64,000 nucleotides of DNA from Sphaerochaetaceae bacterium (GCA_028532915.1 JAQQAI010000094.1:21617-85616); one strand, 5' to 3'; counted from the first letter of the stretch, positions 18,369 through 27,275 are shown. A program made the numbers and translations. Notes: generated from the letters alone by a model not told the origin.

Positions 18369-19706
18369 TCATCTTTTCTGGATGACATCACCCCATATCT
18401 TCTCCAGCCTGGAGAATTGTTTCGGATGTTTCATCTTCAGAACGCAGCATGACCGGATACTCGCATTTCCCTGTGCGATCTCCTCGCTCAGTGTTCTGCA
18501 GGAAGGATAGCCGCACAGACCGCAATCTATCCCCGGAAGGATCTTTTCGATTTCGTTTACTTTCTCAAGCTTCACAAGGGCCCTCTGCGGATCGGTATCG
18601 AGCTGCAGAGCATGATGCTGGGGAAACCGTTCTCCCTTGATCTCCCGTATCAGGGTGTCTTTGAAAGAGAGAATCTCATCACTCAGTTCGCGGGGAATTG
18701 AAGAGGGGTGCTTGGTCGCCTGATATCTGATTCTCTGTGTTGCGAGAAAGCGGTTACGGGGAGCAAGGATACCTCCTGTACAGCCCGTATCACAGGAGCG
18801 AAGCTCAAGGAAATCTATCTCCTCATGGCGGTCATCTTCTACAAGTTCGAGAAACTCGGTGACATTGTGAATCTCGTCGATAGCGAGGGTCCTGTGACTC
18901 ATCTCTCTGCTTTCACCTCCCACGAGAGACCACAGAAAAGACTGTTCGGTTATGAACGGTACCGGATGGTAGGTTCTTCGTTCTTTATCATTTACCGAAT
19001 GCTTTTTCACACTCTCGAGCAGAATATTGCACAGGGTGTCCAGATTCAGCCCTCCCTGAATGAGAGAGTTCTTCTTCGACTTCCATGTCAAAATCTGTCC
19101 CACTTTTGCGGCACATCCGCTCACGTAGAAGATCCCTATATCTTCACTGTCGACACCTTCCCGTTCCAGTTTCTCTCTCACATACAATGCGGTTATCTGA
19201 GCCGGTGTCCTCAATAGATTCACATTGGGAAGAAGTGACGGATAGCTGAGCTGAATAAGGCGGATGACAGCCGGGCAGTAGGAAGATATCACCGGGGTCT
19301 CATCCGCATATCCGCTGGTACTCTTGCCGAGGACTCTCAGAATATCGGCACCGAACTCTCCGTAATAGACATCGGTAAACCCGAGATCATACAGAGCATT
19401 TATGATCTGTTCCTCGCTGTATTCTTCCTCGAACTGTCCGATCAGAAGCGAAGGGATGATCGCTACTCTTCTCGGGTAGGTGAATATCTGGTTGAACCGC
19501 TCCTGCTCTATCCCGATGGCCTTATGGGGGCACACATCCATGCAGACTCCGCAGTCGATACACCGTTTCGGATCGACGTGAGCCTTTCCGTTTATGATCC
19601 TGATAGCCTGTGTCGGGCATTTTTTCATGCAGTGAGTACAGCCTCTGCACTTTTCTCTGTCGACTGTAAGGGCATGGTGAAAAAATGATCTGCTGTCCAT
19701 CTTCAC
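18369..19706 (-). CDS. Divergent [FeFe]-hydrogenase-like iron-sulfur protein
   Basis: 445 residues: two [4Fe-4S] ferredoxin motifs (CRGCTHCMKKCP, CIDCGVCMDVCP; about 20-62), a HydA-like large-subunit region, and a C-terminal four-Cys FeS domain (CGLCGYPSC ... C). The H-cluster motifs are altered: SSYCP in place of TSCCP, SGCAAK in place of MPCxAK, and RSCDTGC in place of MACxxGC. The four Cys expected to bind the H-cluster cubane remain, but the proton-relay Cys and two Met are changed. This suggests a sensory or accessory homolog and not a fast hydrogenase. The start (GTG) overlaps the ATPase stop; ATG 19700 is an alternative. Confidence 0.8.
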   Translation of the reverse strand: MKMDSRSFFHHALTVDREKCRGCTHCMKKCPTQAIRIINGKAHVDPKRCIDCGVCMDVCPHKAIGIEQERFNQIFTYPRRVAIIPSLLIGQFEEEYSEEQIINALYDLGFTDVYYGEFGADILRVLGKSTSGYADETPVISSYCPAVIRLIQLSYPSLLPNVNLLRTPAQITALYVREKLEREGVDSEDIGIFYVSGCAAKVGQILTWKSKKNSLIQGGLNLDTLCNILLESVKKHSVNDKERRTYHPVPFITEQSFLWSLVGGESREMSHRTLAIDEIHNVTEFLELVEDDRHEEIDFLELRSCDTGCTGGILAPRNRFLATQRIRYQATKHPSSIPRELSDEILSFKDTLIREIKGERFPQHHALQLDTDPQRALVKLEKVNEIEKILPGIDCGLCGYPSCRTLSEEIAQGNASIRSCCVLKMKHPKQFSRLEKIWGDVIQKR

Positions 19707-20125
19707 CCGCCCTGTTTGAGGTTGAAAGTCATATGTATGATTGTAGGAGAGTCTGCCGCGGTATCGATGGCAAGAACATCACTGTTCTTTTTGATGTTCG
19801 ACAGTCCCATTCCGGCACCGAAGCCCATCTCCCGAACCTCTTCGGTCGCTGTTGAATATCCTTCGGTCATAGCCATGGTAAGATCACTGATGCCCGGCCC
19901 CTCATCGGATATGGTCAATTCTATTCTGTCATGGGAGAGTTCACACTCTATCGTTCCTCCGTAGGAGTGGGCTACGATATTCACTTCAGCTTCATAGAGG
20001 GCGACAATGATCCTCTTGATGTCCGCAGGAGGGATATTGAGCTGTTTCAAGACTTTTTTGATCGCACTTGATACCGAACCTGCCGAAGTGAAATCCCTGG
20101 CTTTTACAGAATAGTTGAGATGCAT
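19703..20125 (-). CDS. RsbW-like ATP-binding protein (HATPase)
   Basis: The 140-residue single-domain GHKL ATPase is of the anti-sigma-factor type. It shows an N box (EAEVNIVAHSYGG), G1 (DEGPGI) and a G2 loop (MGFGAGMGLSNI). There is no HisKA domain, so it acts on a protein partner, presumably by phosphorylation or by binding. It sits between the DRTGG gene (14 nt upstream) and the hydrogenase-like gene (overlapping stop and start). This trio is familiar next to NAD-linked [FeFe]-hydrogenase genes in fermentative bacteria (general knowledge), so redox-linked regulation is likely. Confidence 0.88.
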   Translation of the reverse strand: MHLNYSVKARDFTSAGSVSSAIKKVLKQLNIPPADIKRIIVALYEAEVNIVAHSYGGTIECELSHDRIELTISDEGPGISDLTMAMTEGYSTATEEVREMGFGAGMGLSNIKKNSDVLAIDTAADSPTIIHMTFNLKQGG

Positions 20126-20138
20126 ATAAAATTATCCT

Positions 20139-20483
20139 TCAATAGATTGCTGACAAGCCTGCACCGTAAAGCAGCCCGCTGGCTTTGAACATGGAATACG
20201 TGGTCGTGATGATAGTGATGTCATGTTCGATAGCCATCGTGATCATAGTCTTGTTCGGTTTCTTATTTCGCACAAACAGGATCTGTTTGATATCGGACAT
20301 CTCTGCCGTCCGTATCGCCTGATTGTTCGATAATCCTGTTATCAACAGAATATCCTCATCCAGAAGGGTGAGAACATCGCTCATCAGATCGGAAGAAAAC
20401 CCGTTGAGAACATTTCTGTCCAGATCGTTTTCTCCGCACAACACTTTGCCATCAACTATTTCAACTATCTCCCTTAGTGTCAT
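20139..20483 (-). CDS. DRTGG-domain protein
   Basis: With the ATG at 20483 (GAGGAG nine bases upstream) the product has 114 residues, the usual size of stand-alone DRTGG proteins. The pattern LREIVEIVDGKVLCGE, DLMSDVLTL, ILLITGLSNNQAIRTAEM and VRNKKPNK fits the family, which is found fused to CBS domains or in hydrogenase gene clusters and may bind a nucleotide or phosphate ligand. The biochemical role is not established. It is first in an operon with the RsbW-like ATPase and hydrogenase-like protein. Confidence 0.82.
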   Translation of the reverse strand: MTLREIVEIVDGKVLCGENDLDRNVLNGFSSDLMSDVLTLLDEDILLITGLSNNQAIRTAEMSDIKQILFVRNKKPNKTMITMAIEHDITIITTTYSMFKASGLLYGAGLSAIY

Positions 20484-20504
20484 CTGTATTCTCCTCAGAG
20501 AGGA

Positions 20505-20535
20505 ATTATAACACATCAAACATGATATGTGTCAA
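20505..20535 (-). promoter_or_regulatory. Promoter of the DRTGG operon with spacer dyad
   Basis: Minus strand TTGACA (20530-20535), 19 bp, TATAAT (20505-20510) with an upstream TGT that makes an extended -10. A perfect dyad ACACAT-N10-ATGTGT (20511-20532) fills the spacer. On the minus strand TTGAC-N4-ATCAT is close to an FNR-type site. Control by a redox-responsive regulator is possible but unproven. Confidence 0.6.
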
Positions 20536-20566
20536 ATTACCTGTGGCGACTTTTCACTAATCCATA

Positions 20567-20572
20567 TATACT
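20567..20572 (+). promoter_or_regulatory. Candidate -10 box for glpK
   Basis: TATACT lies 37 nt before the glpK start, in the gap shared with the divergent DRTGG promoter. The -35 is not clear, so an activator may be needed. The resulting leader carries CAGGAGAAG. Confidence 0.4.
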
Positions 20573-20608
20573 GAAAACAGGGAATTCAGACACAAACAGG
20601 AGAAGTTG

Positions 20609-22147
20609 ATGAAATATGTGATGGCACTGGATCAGGGCACAACGAGTACCCGCTGCATACTTTTCAATCATGACGGCGAGGTGTGTTCAATCGATCAGAT
20701 GGAACATCGGCAGTATTTCCCGAAGCCGGGCTGGGTCGAACATGACCCTCTGGAGATCTGGACAAATACAAAGACGGTCATTTCCAATGCGATGAAGAAG
20801 GTGGGGGCCGCCAGAGACGATATCAAAGGTATCGGCATAACCAACCAGCGTGAGACGATCATCGCTTTCGAACCGGAAACGGGAAAGATCCGTCATCAGG
20901 CTATCGTATGGCAGGATCTGAGAGGAACTGAGATCATCAACCGCCTCAAGGAAAAGGTTGACCCCCAGAAGTTTCAGCGACACAGCGGACTGCTTCTCAG
21001 TCCCTATTTTTCAGCCAGCAAGATCGCATGGATGCTTCAGACGGATCCTTCTTTACGGTCGGATGCCGAAAACGGAAAGGTCGTGTTCGGTACGATCGAT
21101 ACCTATCTGGTCTATTGTCTGACCGGAAACGATCCCGGTGTAATAGTAACCGATGCAACCAACGCTTCCCGTTATGCCCTTATGGATATCAGAACGGGAT
21201 CTTGGGATCCCTGGCTTCTTGATCTTTTCGGGATTCCCGCCGCTTCTCTGCCGAAAATAGTCAATTCCTTCGGCGAGGTGTACGGGATGACCGATCCCGA
21301 CGGACCTTTGAACGGTCAGGTTCCCGTTTGCGGAATCCTCGGTGACCAGCAGGCTGCTCTTTTCGGTCAGGCCTGTTTCGAAAGCGGGGAAGGGAAGAAT
21401 ACCTACGGTACCGGATGTTTTTTGCTGGTAAATACCGGAAAGAAGATGAGCCTCTCTCAAAGCGGTCTGCTTACCACAGTCGCATTCAAGGGGGCCCATG
21501 AGTCTCTCTGTTATGCTCTTGAAGGGTCGATCGCTGTAGCGGGTTCCCTAATCCAATGGTTACGTGATAGCTTACAACTAATCAAAAGTGCTCCGGAAGT
21601 CGATACGTTGGCCGAGAGTGTTCCCAACAGCGGTGGTGTCTACATAGTCCCCGCCTTTTCAGGTCTTTTCGCCCCCTATTGGCGAAGTGATGCCAGGGGT
21701 GTGATAGCAGGTCTTACCGCGTATGCGACAAAAGCCCATATCGCCAGAGCAGCGTTGGAGGCGACGGCATTTCAGGCAAAAGATATCTTTGATGCGATAG
21801 AACGTGATTCAAATGTCTCGTTGAAACAGCTGAAGGTCGACGGGGGACTTACCAACAGCAGACCCCTGATGGAGTTTCAGGCGGACCTGCTTCAGGTCCC
21901 GGTCGTCCGTCCCCGGGTGATCGAAACAACCGCCCTGGGAGCCGCTTATGCCGCAGGCCTGTCGGTGGAATTCTGGAAGAATCTCGACGAGTTGAGGCTG
22001 CATTGGAAAGAGAAGCTGCGGTGGGTACCCACGATGAGCGAGCAGGAACGGACGAAAAAGTGCCACTACTGGAAGAAGGCTGTCGAGAGGACCCTCGACT
22101 GGAGCGATGATGAGAGTGCTGCAAGGAGTACGATGGAGAATGAATAG
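20609..22147 (+). CDS. glpK: Glycerol kinase
   Basis: The ATP-dependent FGGY kinase makes glycerol-3-phosphate from glycerol. The 512-residue length and sequence fit well: LDQGTTSTRCILF at the N terminus, TNQRETI, GILGDQQAALFGQ, YGTGCF, KVDGGLTNS and TALGAAYAAGL. I use ATG 20609 (CAGGAG upstream); a TTG precedes it. No glycerol facilitator or G3P dehydrogenase is adjacent. The last 8 nt overlap the start of cdaA, so the lipid-precursor and c-di-AMP genes are physically coupled. Confidence 0.97.
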   Translation: MKYVMALDQGTTSTRCILFNHDGEVCSIDQMEHRQYFPKPGWVEHDPLEIWTNTKTVISNAMKKVGAARDDIKGIGITNQRETIIAFEPETGKIRHQAIVWQDLRGTEIINRLKEKVDPQKFQRHSGLLLSPYFSASKIAWMLQTDPSLRSDAENGKVVFGTIDTYLVYCLTGNDPGVIVTDATNASRYALMDIRTGSWDPWLLDLFGIPAASLPKIVNSFGEVYGMTDPDGPLNGQVPVCGILGDQQAALFGQACFESGEGKNTYGTGCFLLVNTGKKMSLSQSGLLTTVAFKGAHESLCYALEGSIAVAGSLIQWLRDSLQLIKSAPEVDTLAESVPNSGGVYIVPAFSGLFAPYWRSDARGVIAGLTAYATKAHIARAALEATAFQAKDIFDAIERDSNVSLKQLKVDGGLTNSRPLMEFQADLLQVPVVRPRVIETTALGAAYAAGLSVEFWKNLDELRLHWKEKLRWVPTMSEQERTKKCHYWKKAVERTLDWSDDESAARSTMENE

Positions 22148-22955
22148 TGTAATCATAGCGGTATACAGGTGGATAGTTCCTGTCATCGAGGTTTCTGTGC
22201 TCACATATCTATTGTACCAGTTCCATACAGCACTGCTGCAGACCAAGGCCCAGCAGATAGCCCGCATCATGTTGTACTATCTGTCTTTGTATATCATTTC
22301 TTATCTGATGAGACTCGAGACACTCCTTTTCCTGTTCGAACACGTGACGATCGTCTTCATCATCTTCGTACTGATTGTGTATCAGCCCGAGCTCAGAAGA
22401 GCCTTCACTCAGCTGTTCAGCGGTCAGAACAGACTCATCAGGCTCGGAGCAAAGACGACGAGCGAGCAGATCGATATCATCCTGAATGCCTGCAACGTTC
22501 TCATAAGCAAGAACAGAGGTGCTCTGATAGTGTTCACCCGCCATCTGGGGGTCAAAGGAATCCTCGATACCGGTACCCGGCTCAATGCGGACCTTTCCTC
22601 AGCGCTTCTTCTGACGATCTTTGACCATGATACTCCGCTGCACGATGGAGCTGTCGTCATCAGCGGGGGAAAGATACAGGCAGCCGGAGTCTATCTGCCT
22701 CTCAGCGAACAGACGAGCATCAAAAAGAGTTTCGGAACCCGGCACAGGGCTGCACTGGGACTGGCCGAAGAATCGGATGCGATCGTTCTGGTTGTTTCGG
22801 AGGAGACAGGAAGGATGTCTCTTACCTACAACGCGAACATCCTCTACGATCTGAGCCCCCAGAAGGTCAAACAGATGCTGCTGGGGCTGTTCAGTTATCA
22901 TGATGTCGATTCCAAAGATGGTATAGAGGAGGCCGGAATAAATGAAAATGAATGA
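22140..22955 (+). CDS. cdaA: Diadenylate cyclase CdaA
   Basis: The membrane-bound enzyme makes cyclic di-AMP from two ATP. 271 residues, near the family norm: three N-terminal helices (about 12-30, 38-58, 64-82), a linker, then the DisA_N domain with the catalytic DGA (169-171) in LHDGAVVISGG and RHR (201-203) in GTRHRAALG. I start at ATG 22140, eleven bases after AAGGAG, inside the end of glpK. The next gene encodes a YbbR-domain protein, the usual CdaA partner; glmM, the third usual member, is not here. Confidence 0.95.
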   Translation: MNSVIIAVYRWIVPVIEVSVLTYLLYQFHTALLQTKAQQIARIMLYYLSLYIISYLMRLETLLFLFEHVTIVFIIFVLIVYQPELRRAFTQLFSGQNRLIRLGAKTTSEQIDIILNACNVLISKNRGALIVFTRHLGVKGILDTGTRLNADLSSALLLTIFDHDTPLHDGAVVISGGKIQAAGVYLPLSEQTSIKKSFGTRHRAALGLAEESDAIVLVVSEETGRMSLTYNANILYDLSPQKVKQMLLGLFSYHDVDSKDGIEEAGINENE

Positions 22956-23358
22956 TCTTATCCGGACGATACGGCACAACTGGCCCGTTAAGGTTATCTC
23001 CTTTGTGCTCGCACTTGCCATCTATATGGTGATCCATTACACCACAATGGCTACTTCGTCGTACCAGATACCTCTCAACGTGATCGAGCCGGAAGGGTAT
23101 ACCATAGTGAGTACCGTTGAACAGACGGTTCAGCTGAACGTCACCGGGGACAAGAAATACATCTATATGGTGAACCCGAAGGCTGTCACAGCAACCGCCG
23201 ATTTTTCGCAGGTCAATGAAAGCGGAGTTGCCGTGAGGGATGTCATCCTCTCCTATGACGATTCACTTTTCGATATTGATGTAACCTTTTCCACCGACCC
23301 GGAGTCGATCAAGATCTTTTTCGAAGAAAGTGAGAGCACACAAGAGGCTGTGAAGTGA
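22942..23358 (+). CDS. YbbR-domain protein (CdaR-like, short)
   Basis: The 138-residue protein has one N-terminal membrane anchor (about 12-34) and a single extracytoplasmic YbbR domain. CdaR of Firmicutes carries several YbbR repeats, so this is a short form. It overlaps the cdaA stop by 14 nt and probably tunes cyclase activity (inference from the known cdaA-cdaR pairing). The stop overlaps the GTG start of acpS. Confidence 0.82.
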   Translation: MKMNDLIRTIRHNWPVKVISFVLALAIYMVIHYTTMATSSYQIPLNVIEPEGYTIVSTVEQTVQLNVTGDKKYIYMVNPKAVTATADFSQVNESGVAVRDVILSYDDSLFDIDVTFSTDPESIKIFFEESESTQEAVK

Positions 23359-23738
23359 TTTTCGGTATTGGTGTTGATGCGGTAGAGTGTGAACGGATGA
23401 ATGAGAAGCGGATGACTTTTCATATTATCAACAGACTCTTTCACAAAAAAGAAGTAGAGCAGATGCCTGTTGAACAAGAAGCGAGAAAAGTGTATCTTGC
23501 TTCACGATTCGCGGCCAAGGAAGCTTTTGTGAAAGCGGTAGGTGAAGGTTTCAGGTTCTGCGCCCCCCGTCAGATCTGTGTTACCTCAGACTTGAAGGGT
23601 AAACCCGTTTTTCTCTTTGACGATGAGGTCACCGACCGAATGCCTGAGAATATCACGGGCATTCACCTCTCGATAACTCATGAAGGTCCTCTGGCGGTCG
23701 CCTTCGTAGTTCTGGAGGTTTCTGATGGAGAACACTGA
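23355..23738 (+). CDS. acpS: Holo-[acyl-carrier-protein] synthase
   Basis: The enzyme transfers phosphopantetheine from CoA to acyl carrier protein. 127 residues, the usual size. MIFGIGVDAVE carries the metal-binding Asp and RFAAKEAFVKAVG the conserved Glu/Lys helix; HLSITHEGPLAVAFVV is the expected C-terminal strand. The start is GTG, overlapping the preceding TGA (GTGA), which indicates coupling. Its end overlaps truA by 14 nt. Confidence 0.95.
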   Translation: MIFGIGVDAVECERMNEKRMTFHIINRLFHKKEVEQMPVEQEARKVYLASRFAAKEAFVKAVGEGFRFCAPRQICVTSDLKGKPVFLFDDEVTDRMPENITGIHLSITHEGPLAVAFVVLEVSDGEH

Positions 23739-24534
23739 CCGAAAAAGGAAGACGATCTTTCCTGTTGAAGAGGGGAAGAGAAGGATAAAACTGACTATTG
23801 CTTATAACGGGGCATCCTTCCACGGCTGGCAGCGGCAGCTGTCTGCCCGCAGTGTCCAGCAGGAGATCGAAGAAGCACTCGGCAGGATAGTGAAGGAGCC
23901 TGTGACAATCCATGGTTCCGGAAGAACTGATAAGGGAGTCCATGCATTCGGTCAGGTTGCCCATTTCGATACTTCGAATCATTCGGTTCCTGTCGAAGCT
24001 TTTGCATTGGCTATCAATCATCTGCTTTCTCACGAAATCAGAATTCTTCAGAGCGAACAGGTTGACGAAACATTTCATGCCCGTTTTTCATCAAGGGAGA
24101 GAGAGTACAGGTACGTTATAAAGAGGAACAGGGACTTCACCCCCTTCGATGCCGACAGAGTCTGCAGGGTCCGTTCGATTCCTCCCGTCAATCTTCTCAA
24201 TGAATATGCGAAGGCCCTGGTGGGAGTGCATGATTTCACGGCTTTCTGTTCTGCCGATGACCAGAGTCTTTCAAAAGTAAGAGATGTCTATGAATCGAAA
24301 TTCGTATACGACTACTTTTTGTCCAACAAGCCGAACCTTGTCTATATTGTGAGGGCGAACGCTTTCATGATGCATCAGGTCAGGTCGATGGTTGGAACGA
24401 TGCTCCAGCTGGGAGAAACGCAGCAGCCTTCATGGAGGATGAAAGAAATCCTCGAATCGAAAGACCGTCTAATGGCCTTGCGTACAGCTCCTCCCGACGG
24501 GCTGTATCTTTACAGGATAACATATGGAACATGA
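23725..24534 (+). CDS. truA: tRNA pseudouridine(38-40) synthase
   Basis: The enzyme converts uridines 38-40 in the anticodon stem to pseudouridine. 269 residues. The catalytic Asp lies in GSGRTDKGVHAFGQVAHFDT; other family segments are RREY-like SSREREYRYVI and HDFTAFCSADD, with MMHQVRSMVGTML near the end. GGAGGT sits six to seven bases upstream of the ATG. It overlaps acpS and the following uracil-DNA glycosylase gene, within one tightly packed operon. Confidence 0.96.
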   Translation: MENTDRKRKTIFPVEEGKRRIKLTIAYNGASFHGWQRQLSARSVQQEIEEALGRIVKEPVTIHGSGRTDKGVHAFGQVAHFDTSNHSVPVEAFALAINHLLSHEIRILQSEQVDETFHARFSSREREYRYVIKRNRDFTPFDADRVCRVRSIPPVNLLNEYAKALVGVHDFTAFCSADDQSLSKVRDVYESKFVYDYFLSNKPNLVYIVRANAFMMHQVRSMVGTMLQLGETQQPSWRMKEILESKDRLMALRTAPPDGLYLYRITYGT

Positions 24535-25267
24535 TACGTTGAGTGATCTTCTGCAGGCCCACTGGCTGCTGTATGATCAGGTAGAACAGTTCATCTCGGG
24601 CGAAGAGAGCAAAGAGCAGATGCCCGATTTTTCCTCATTCGCTGAGAGTCTAGCCGAAAAACCGGCAGATGAATTCAGAGAGAGTGTGGACAAGGCAAAT
24701 ATCAGTCAGCTTGCTTCTCTCATCAGAGTGTGTGAATTATGTCCTCTGTCGCAGACTAGACTGAATGCTGTTCCCGGTATGGGTGTGATCAATGCGAAAG
24801 TGATGATCATAGGTGAAGGTCCGGGAGAATGGGAGGACAAGTCGGGAGTTCCGTTTGTCGGAAGAGCGGGAAAGTTTCTCGATGCATGGCTCCAGTCGAT
24901 ATCTCTCTCAAGAGATGAGAACGTGTTCATCACCAATATCGTCAAATGCCGTCCGCCGGGAAACCGCAATCCGAAACCCGAAGAAGAGGCGGCATGCGAG
25001 ATGTATCTCGATAAACAGATTTCACTGGTGAAACCCGAGGCGATTCTCTGTCTGGGTAAAGTGGCCGGCAATCATATCCTTCAGCGTCAAGGCACGCTCT
25101 CTTCGATGAGGGGCACTTTCCACCAGTACCGCTCGATTCCCCTTGTGGTTACCTATCATCCCGCCGCAGTGCTGAGAAACATGTCTTTGAGAAGAGATGT
25201 CTGGAATGATCTGAAAATGCTCGCGGCCTTCCTCAAACTTCCTCTTGTCACAAAAAGGGGCACATAG
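24524..25267 (+). CDS. Type-4 uracil-DNA glycosylase (Fe-S)
   Basis: The base-excision repair enzyme removes uracil from DNA. 247 residues with a ~60-residue N-terminal extension. The core shows CELCPLSQTRLNAVPG (iron-sulfur Cys), IIGEGPGEWEDKSGVPFVGRAG cut here into motif 1, TNIVKCRPPGNRNP, and YHPAAVLRN, matching UDG family 4. It overlaps the truA end by 11 nt. The stop directly abuts the priA start. Confidence 0.93.
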   Translation: MEHDTLSDLLQAHWLLYDQVEQFISGEESKEQMPDFSSFAESLAEKPADEFRESVDKANISQLASLIRVCELCPLSQTRLNAVPGMGVINAKVMIIGEGPGEWEDKSGVPFVGRAGKFLDAWLQSISLSRDENVFITNIVKCRPPGNRNPKPEEEAACEMYLDKQISLVKPEAILCLGKVAGNHILQRQGTLSSMRGTFHQYRSIPLVVTYHPAAVLRNMSLRRDVWNDLKMLAAFLKLPLVTKRGT

Positions 25268-27238
25268 ATGTATGTGAAAGTGGTGATAGCCAAGCCTCTG
25301 CATCAGCGGTTCGTATACTCTTTTGATCCTGCCGAGACACCTGTAGAGATCGGAATGCGCCTTCTTGTCCCTTTCGGTACGAAGGAGATAAAGGCCTTTG
25401 CCGTAGAGCTGTGCGACACCATTGAAGAGACCTCCTATACAGTCAGAAAGGTGAGCAAAATAGTTGATGACGTTGCCATTTTCACTTCCTTCCATATAGA
25501 ACTGGCCGTCTGGATGAGCAGACTCTATCTGTGCAGTGAAGGGGAGGCTCTCAGTGCCATGATCCCTTCGAATAAAAGAGAGTCACTGGAAGATAGTCCT
25601 CCTGAAACGGTCTTCGATTCCCGTCCGGTCAGTTTCGATCAGCTCACAGATCAGCAGCTCTCTGCGATCGATTCGATCAGCAGCTCGCAAAAGAGTCTTC
25701 ACTATCTGTTCGGAGTCACCGGGTCAGGAAAGACCGAGGTCTTCTTTCAGGTAGCCGAAAGAGTGATCAAAAACAATAAGAGCGTCATCTATCTTGTTCC
25801 CGAAATCACATTGACTTATCAGATTTCGAACCGGCTGGAGAGCCGTTTCAAAGGCCGGGTAGCTATCCTTCATTCGAAAATGACCGGTTCACAGCGTCTG
25901 AAGATGTGGAGAAAGATACAGCGCAGAGAGGTCGATATCGTCATAGGCGCGAGATCGGCGATCTTCGCTCCGTTCGAGAATCTCGGACTGATCATCATCG
26001 ATGAGGAACATGAAAGCAGCTACAAGGCTCAGAATACACCGCGCTACCATGCAAGGCAGGTCGCACAGAAGATCGCTTCGATGCACTCTGCCAAGATCAT
26101 CATGGGAAGTGCTACCCCCTCTCTCGAAGCGTATCAGATGATGGAAAGCGGCCACATTGTCAGACATGTTCTTTCTGAGAGAGTCGCCGGGGGAACACTG
26201 CCCGCCATCGAAGTTGTCGATATGCTCAACGAAAAAGAGATGCTGTCAAAGAAACTGACCGCAGAGATAAAGAGTACTCTCGAAAAAAAACGGCAGGTCA
26301 TTCTCTTTCTCAACAGGAGGGGGTTTTCATATTTCTTCCACTGCAATTCGTGCGGATACGAGATGATGTGTCCTCACTGTTCAGTCTCTCTTACCTTTCA
26401 CAAAAGCGAGAACCGGATGGTCTGTCATTACTGCGGCTATACCACCAGACCGATTTCAGTATGCCCGGAATGCTCCTCTGTGGATGTCGGCTACGGCGGC
26501 TTCGGGACCCAGATGGTGGAAATGGAGATCAAAAACAAATTCCCGCTCGCTTCGATAGCCCGGCTCGATGCCGACAGCAACAGAAAAAGGGGTGAGGGAA
26601 AGAGGATCCTTGAAGATTTTCAGGCGGGAAAGACAGATATCCTTCTCGGTACACAGATGGTGGCCAAAGGTTTGAACTTCCCTAAAGTCGATCTCGTGGG
26701 GATCGTTCTTGCCGACGGGGCTCTCAACCTTCCGGACTTCCGCGCGGCCGAAAGGACATTCTCTCTCATCGTGCAGGTGGGCGGGCGCTCGGGAAGATAC
26801 AATTCGGAGGGGAAGGTGATCGTTCAGACCTACCATGCAGATAATCCCGCGATAGTCCTTGCCTCATTAGATGACAGAGAGCAGTTCTACGATCAGGAAC
26901 TGGCGGTCAGGCAGCAGACCAACTTTCCTCCCTTCTCCCGCCTGATCAATATCGTTGTCCGGTCGAAAAGAAAAGAACTGTGCATACAGGAGATCTCAAT
27001 CCTTGAGAACAAAGCACGTGAGGGAATCTCCTTTCTCCCTGATCATAGCGGAATCGAGATCATGGGTGTGAGTGAGTGTCCGATAGAGAAGATAAACAAT
27101 AATTACAGGTACCATATATTGCTGCGTTCGAAGGACATTACCGCTTTGCTGCAGGTTGTCACTTTCATCCACCGTTCATACACTCCCAGACATTCGGTCT
27201 ACATCGAGATCGATATAGATCCCCTCCATCTGCTGTGA
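25268..27238 (+). CDS. priA: Primosomal helicase PriA
   Basis: The superfamily-2 3'-5' helicase restarts stalled replication forks. 656 residues: an N-terminal DNA-binding part, Walker A (GVTGSGKTE), Walker B as DEEH, GSATPSLEA, then zinc-binding pairs CNSCGYEMMCPHC and CHYCGY ... CPEC, and the helicase C domain with GTQMVAKGLNFP. AAAAAGGGG lies upstream of the ATG, with no gap from the UDG gene. It ends just before a strong promoter for def. Confidence 0.97.
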   Translation: MYVKVVIAKPLHQRFVYSFDPAETPVEIGMRLLVPFGTKEIKAFAVELCDTIEETSYTVRKVSKIVDDVAIFTSFHIELAVWMSRLYLCSEGEALSAMIPSNKRESLEDSPPETVFDSRPVSFDQLTDQQLSAIDSISSSQKSLHYLFGVTGSGKTEVFFQVAERVIKNNKSVIYLVPEITLTYQISNRLESRFKGRVAILHSKMTGSQRLKMWRKIQRREVDIVIGARSAIFAPFENLGLIIIDEEHESSYKAQNTPRYHARQVAQKIASMHSAKIIMGSATPSLEAYQMMESGHIVRHVLSERVAGGTLPAIEVVDMLNEKEMLSKKLTAEIKSTLEKKRQVILFLNRRGFSYFFHCNSCGYEMMCPHCSVSLTFHKSENRMVCHYCGYTTRPISVCPECSSVDVGYGGFGTQMVEMEIKNKFPLASIARLDADSNRKRGEGKRILEDFQAGKTDILLGTQMVAKGLNFPKVDLVGIVLADGALNLPDFRAAERTFSLIVQVGGRSGRYNSEGKVIVQTYHADNPAIVLASLDDREQFYDQELAVRQQTNFPPFSRLINIVVRSKRKELCIQEISILENKAREGISFLPDHSGIEIMGVSECPIEKINNNYRYHILLRSKDITALLQVVTFIHRSYTPRHSVYIEIDIDPLHLL

Positions 27239-27240
27239 AG

Positions 27241-27275
27241 TTGACCCTGCCATCGTTTATGGCTATTATGTGACC
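27241..27275 (+). promoter_or_regulatory. Leaderless promoter of def
   Basis: TTGACC (27241-27246), 17 bp, TATTAT (27264-27269), then GTGACC and the ATG at 27276. The predicted transcription start falls on the A of the ATG. No Shine-Dalgarno exists. Confidence 0.78.
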
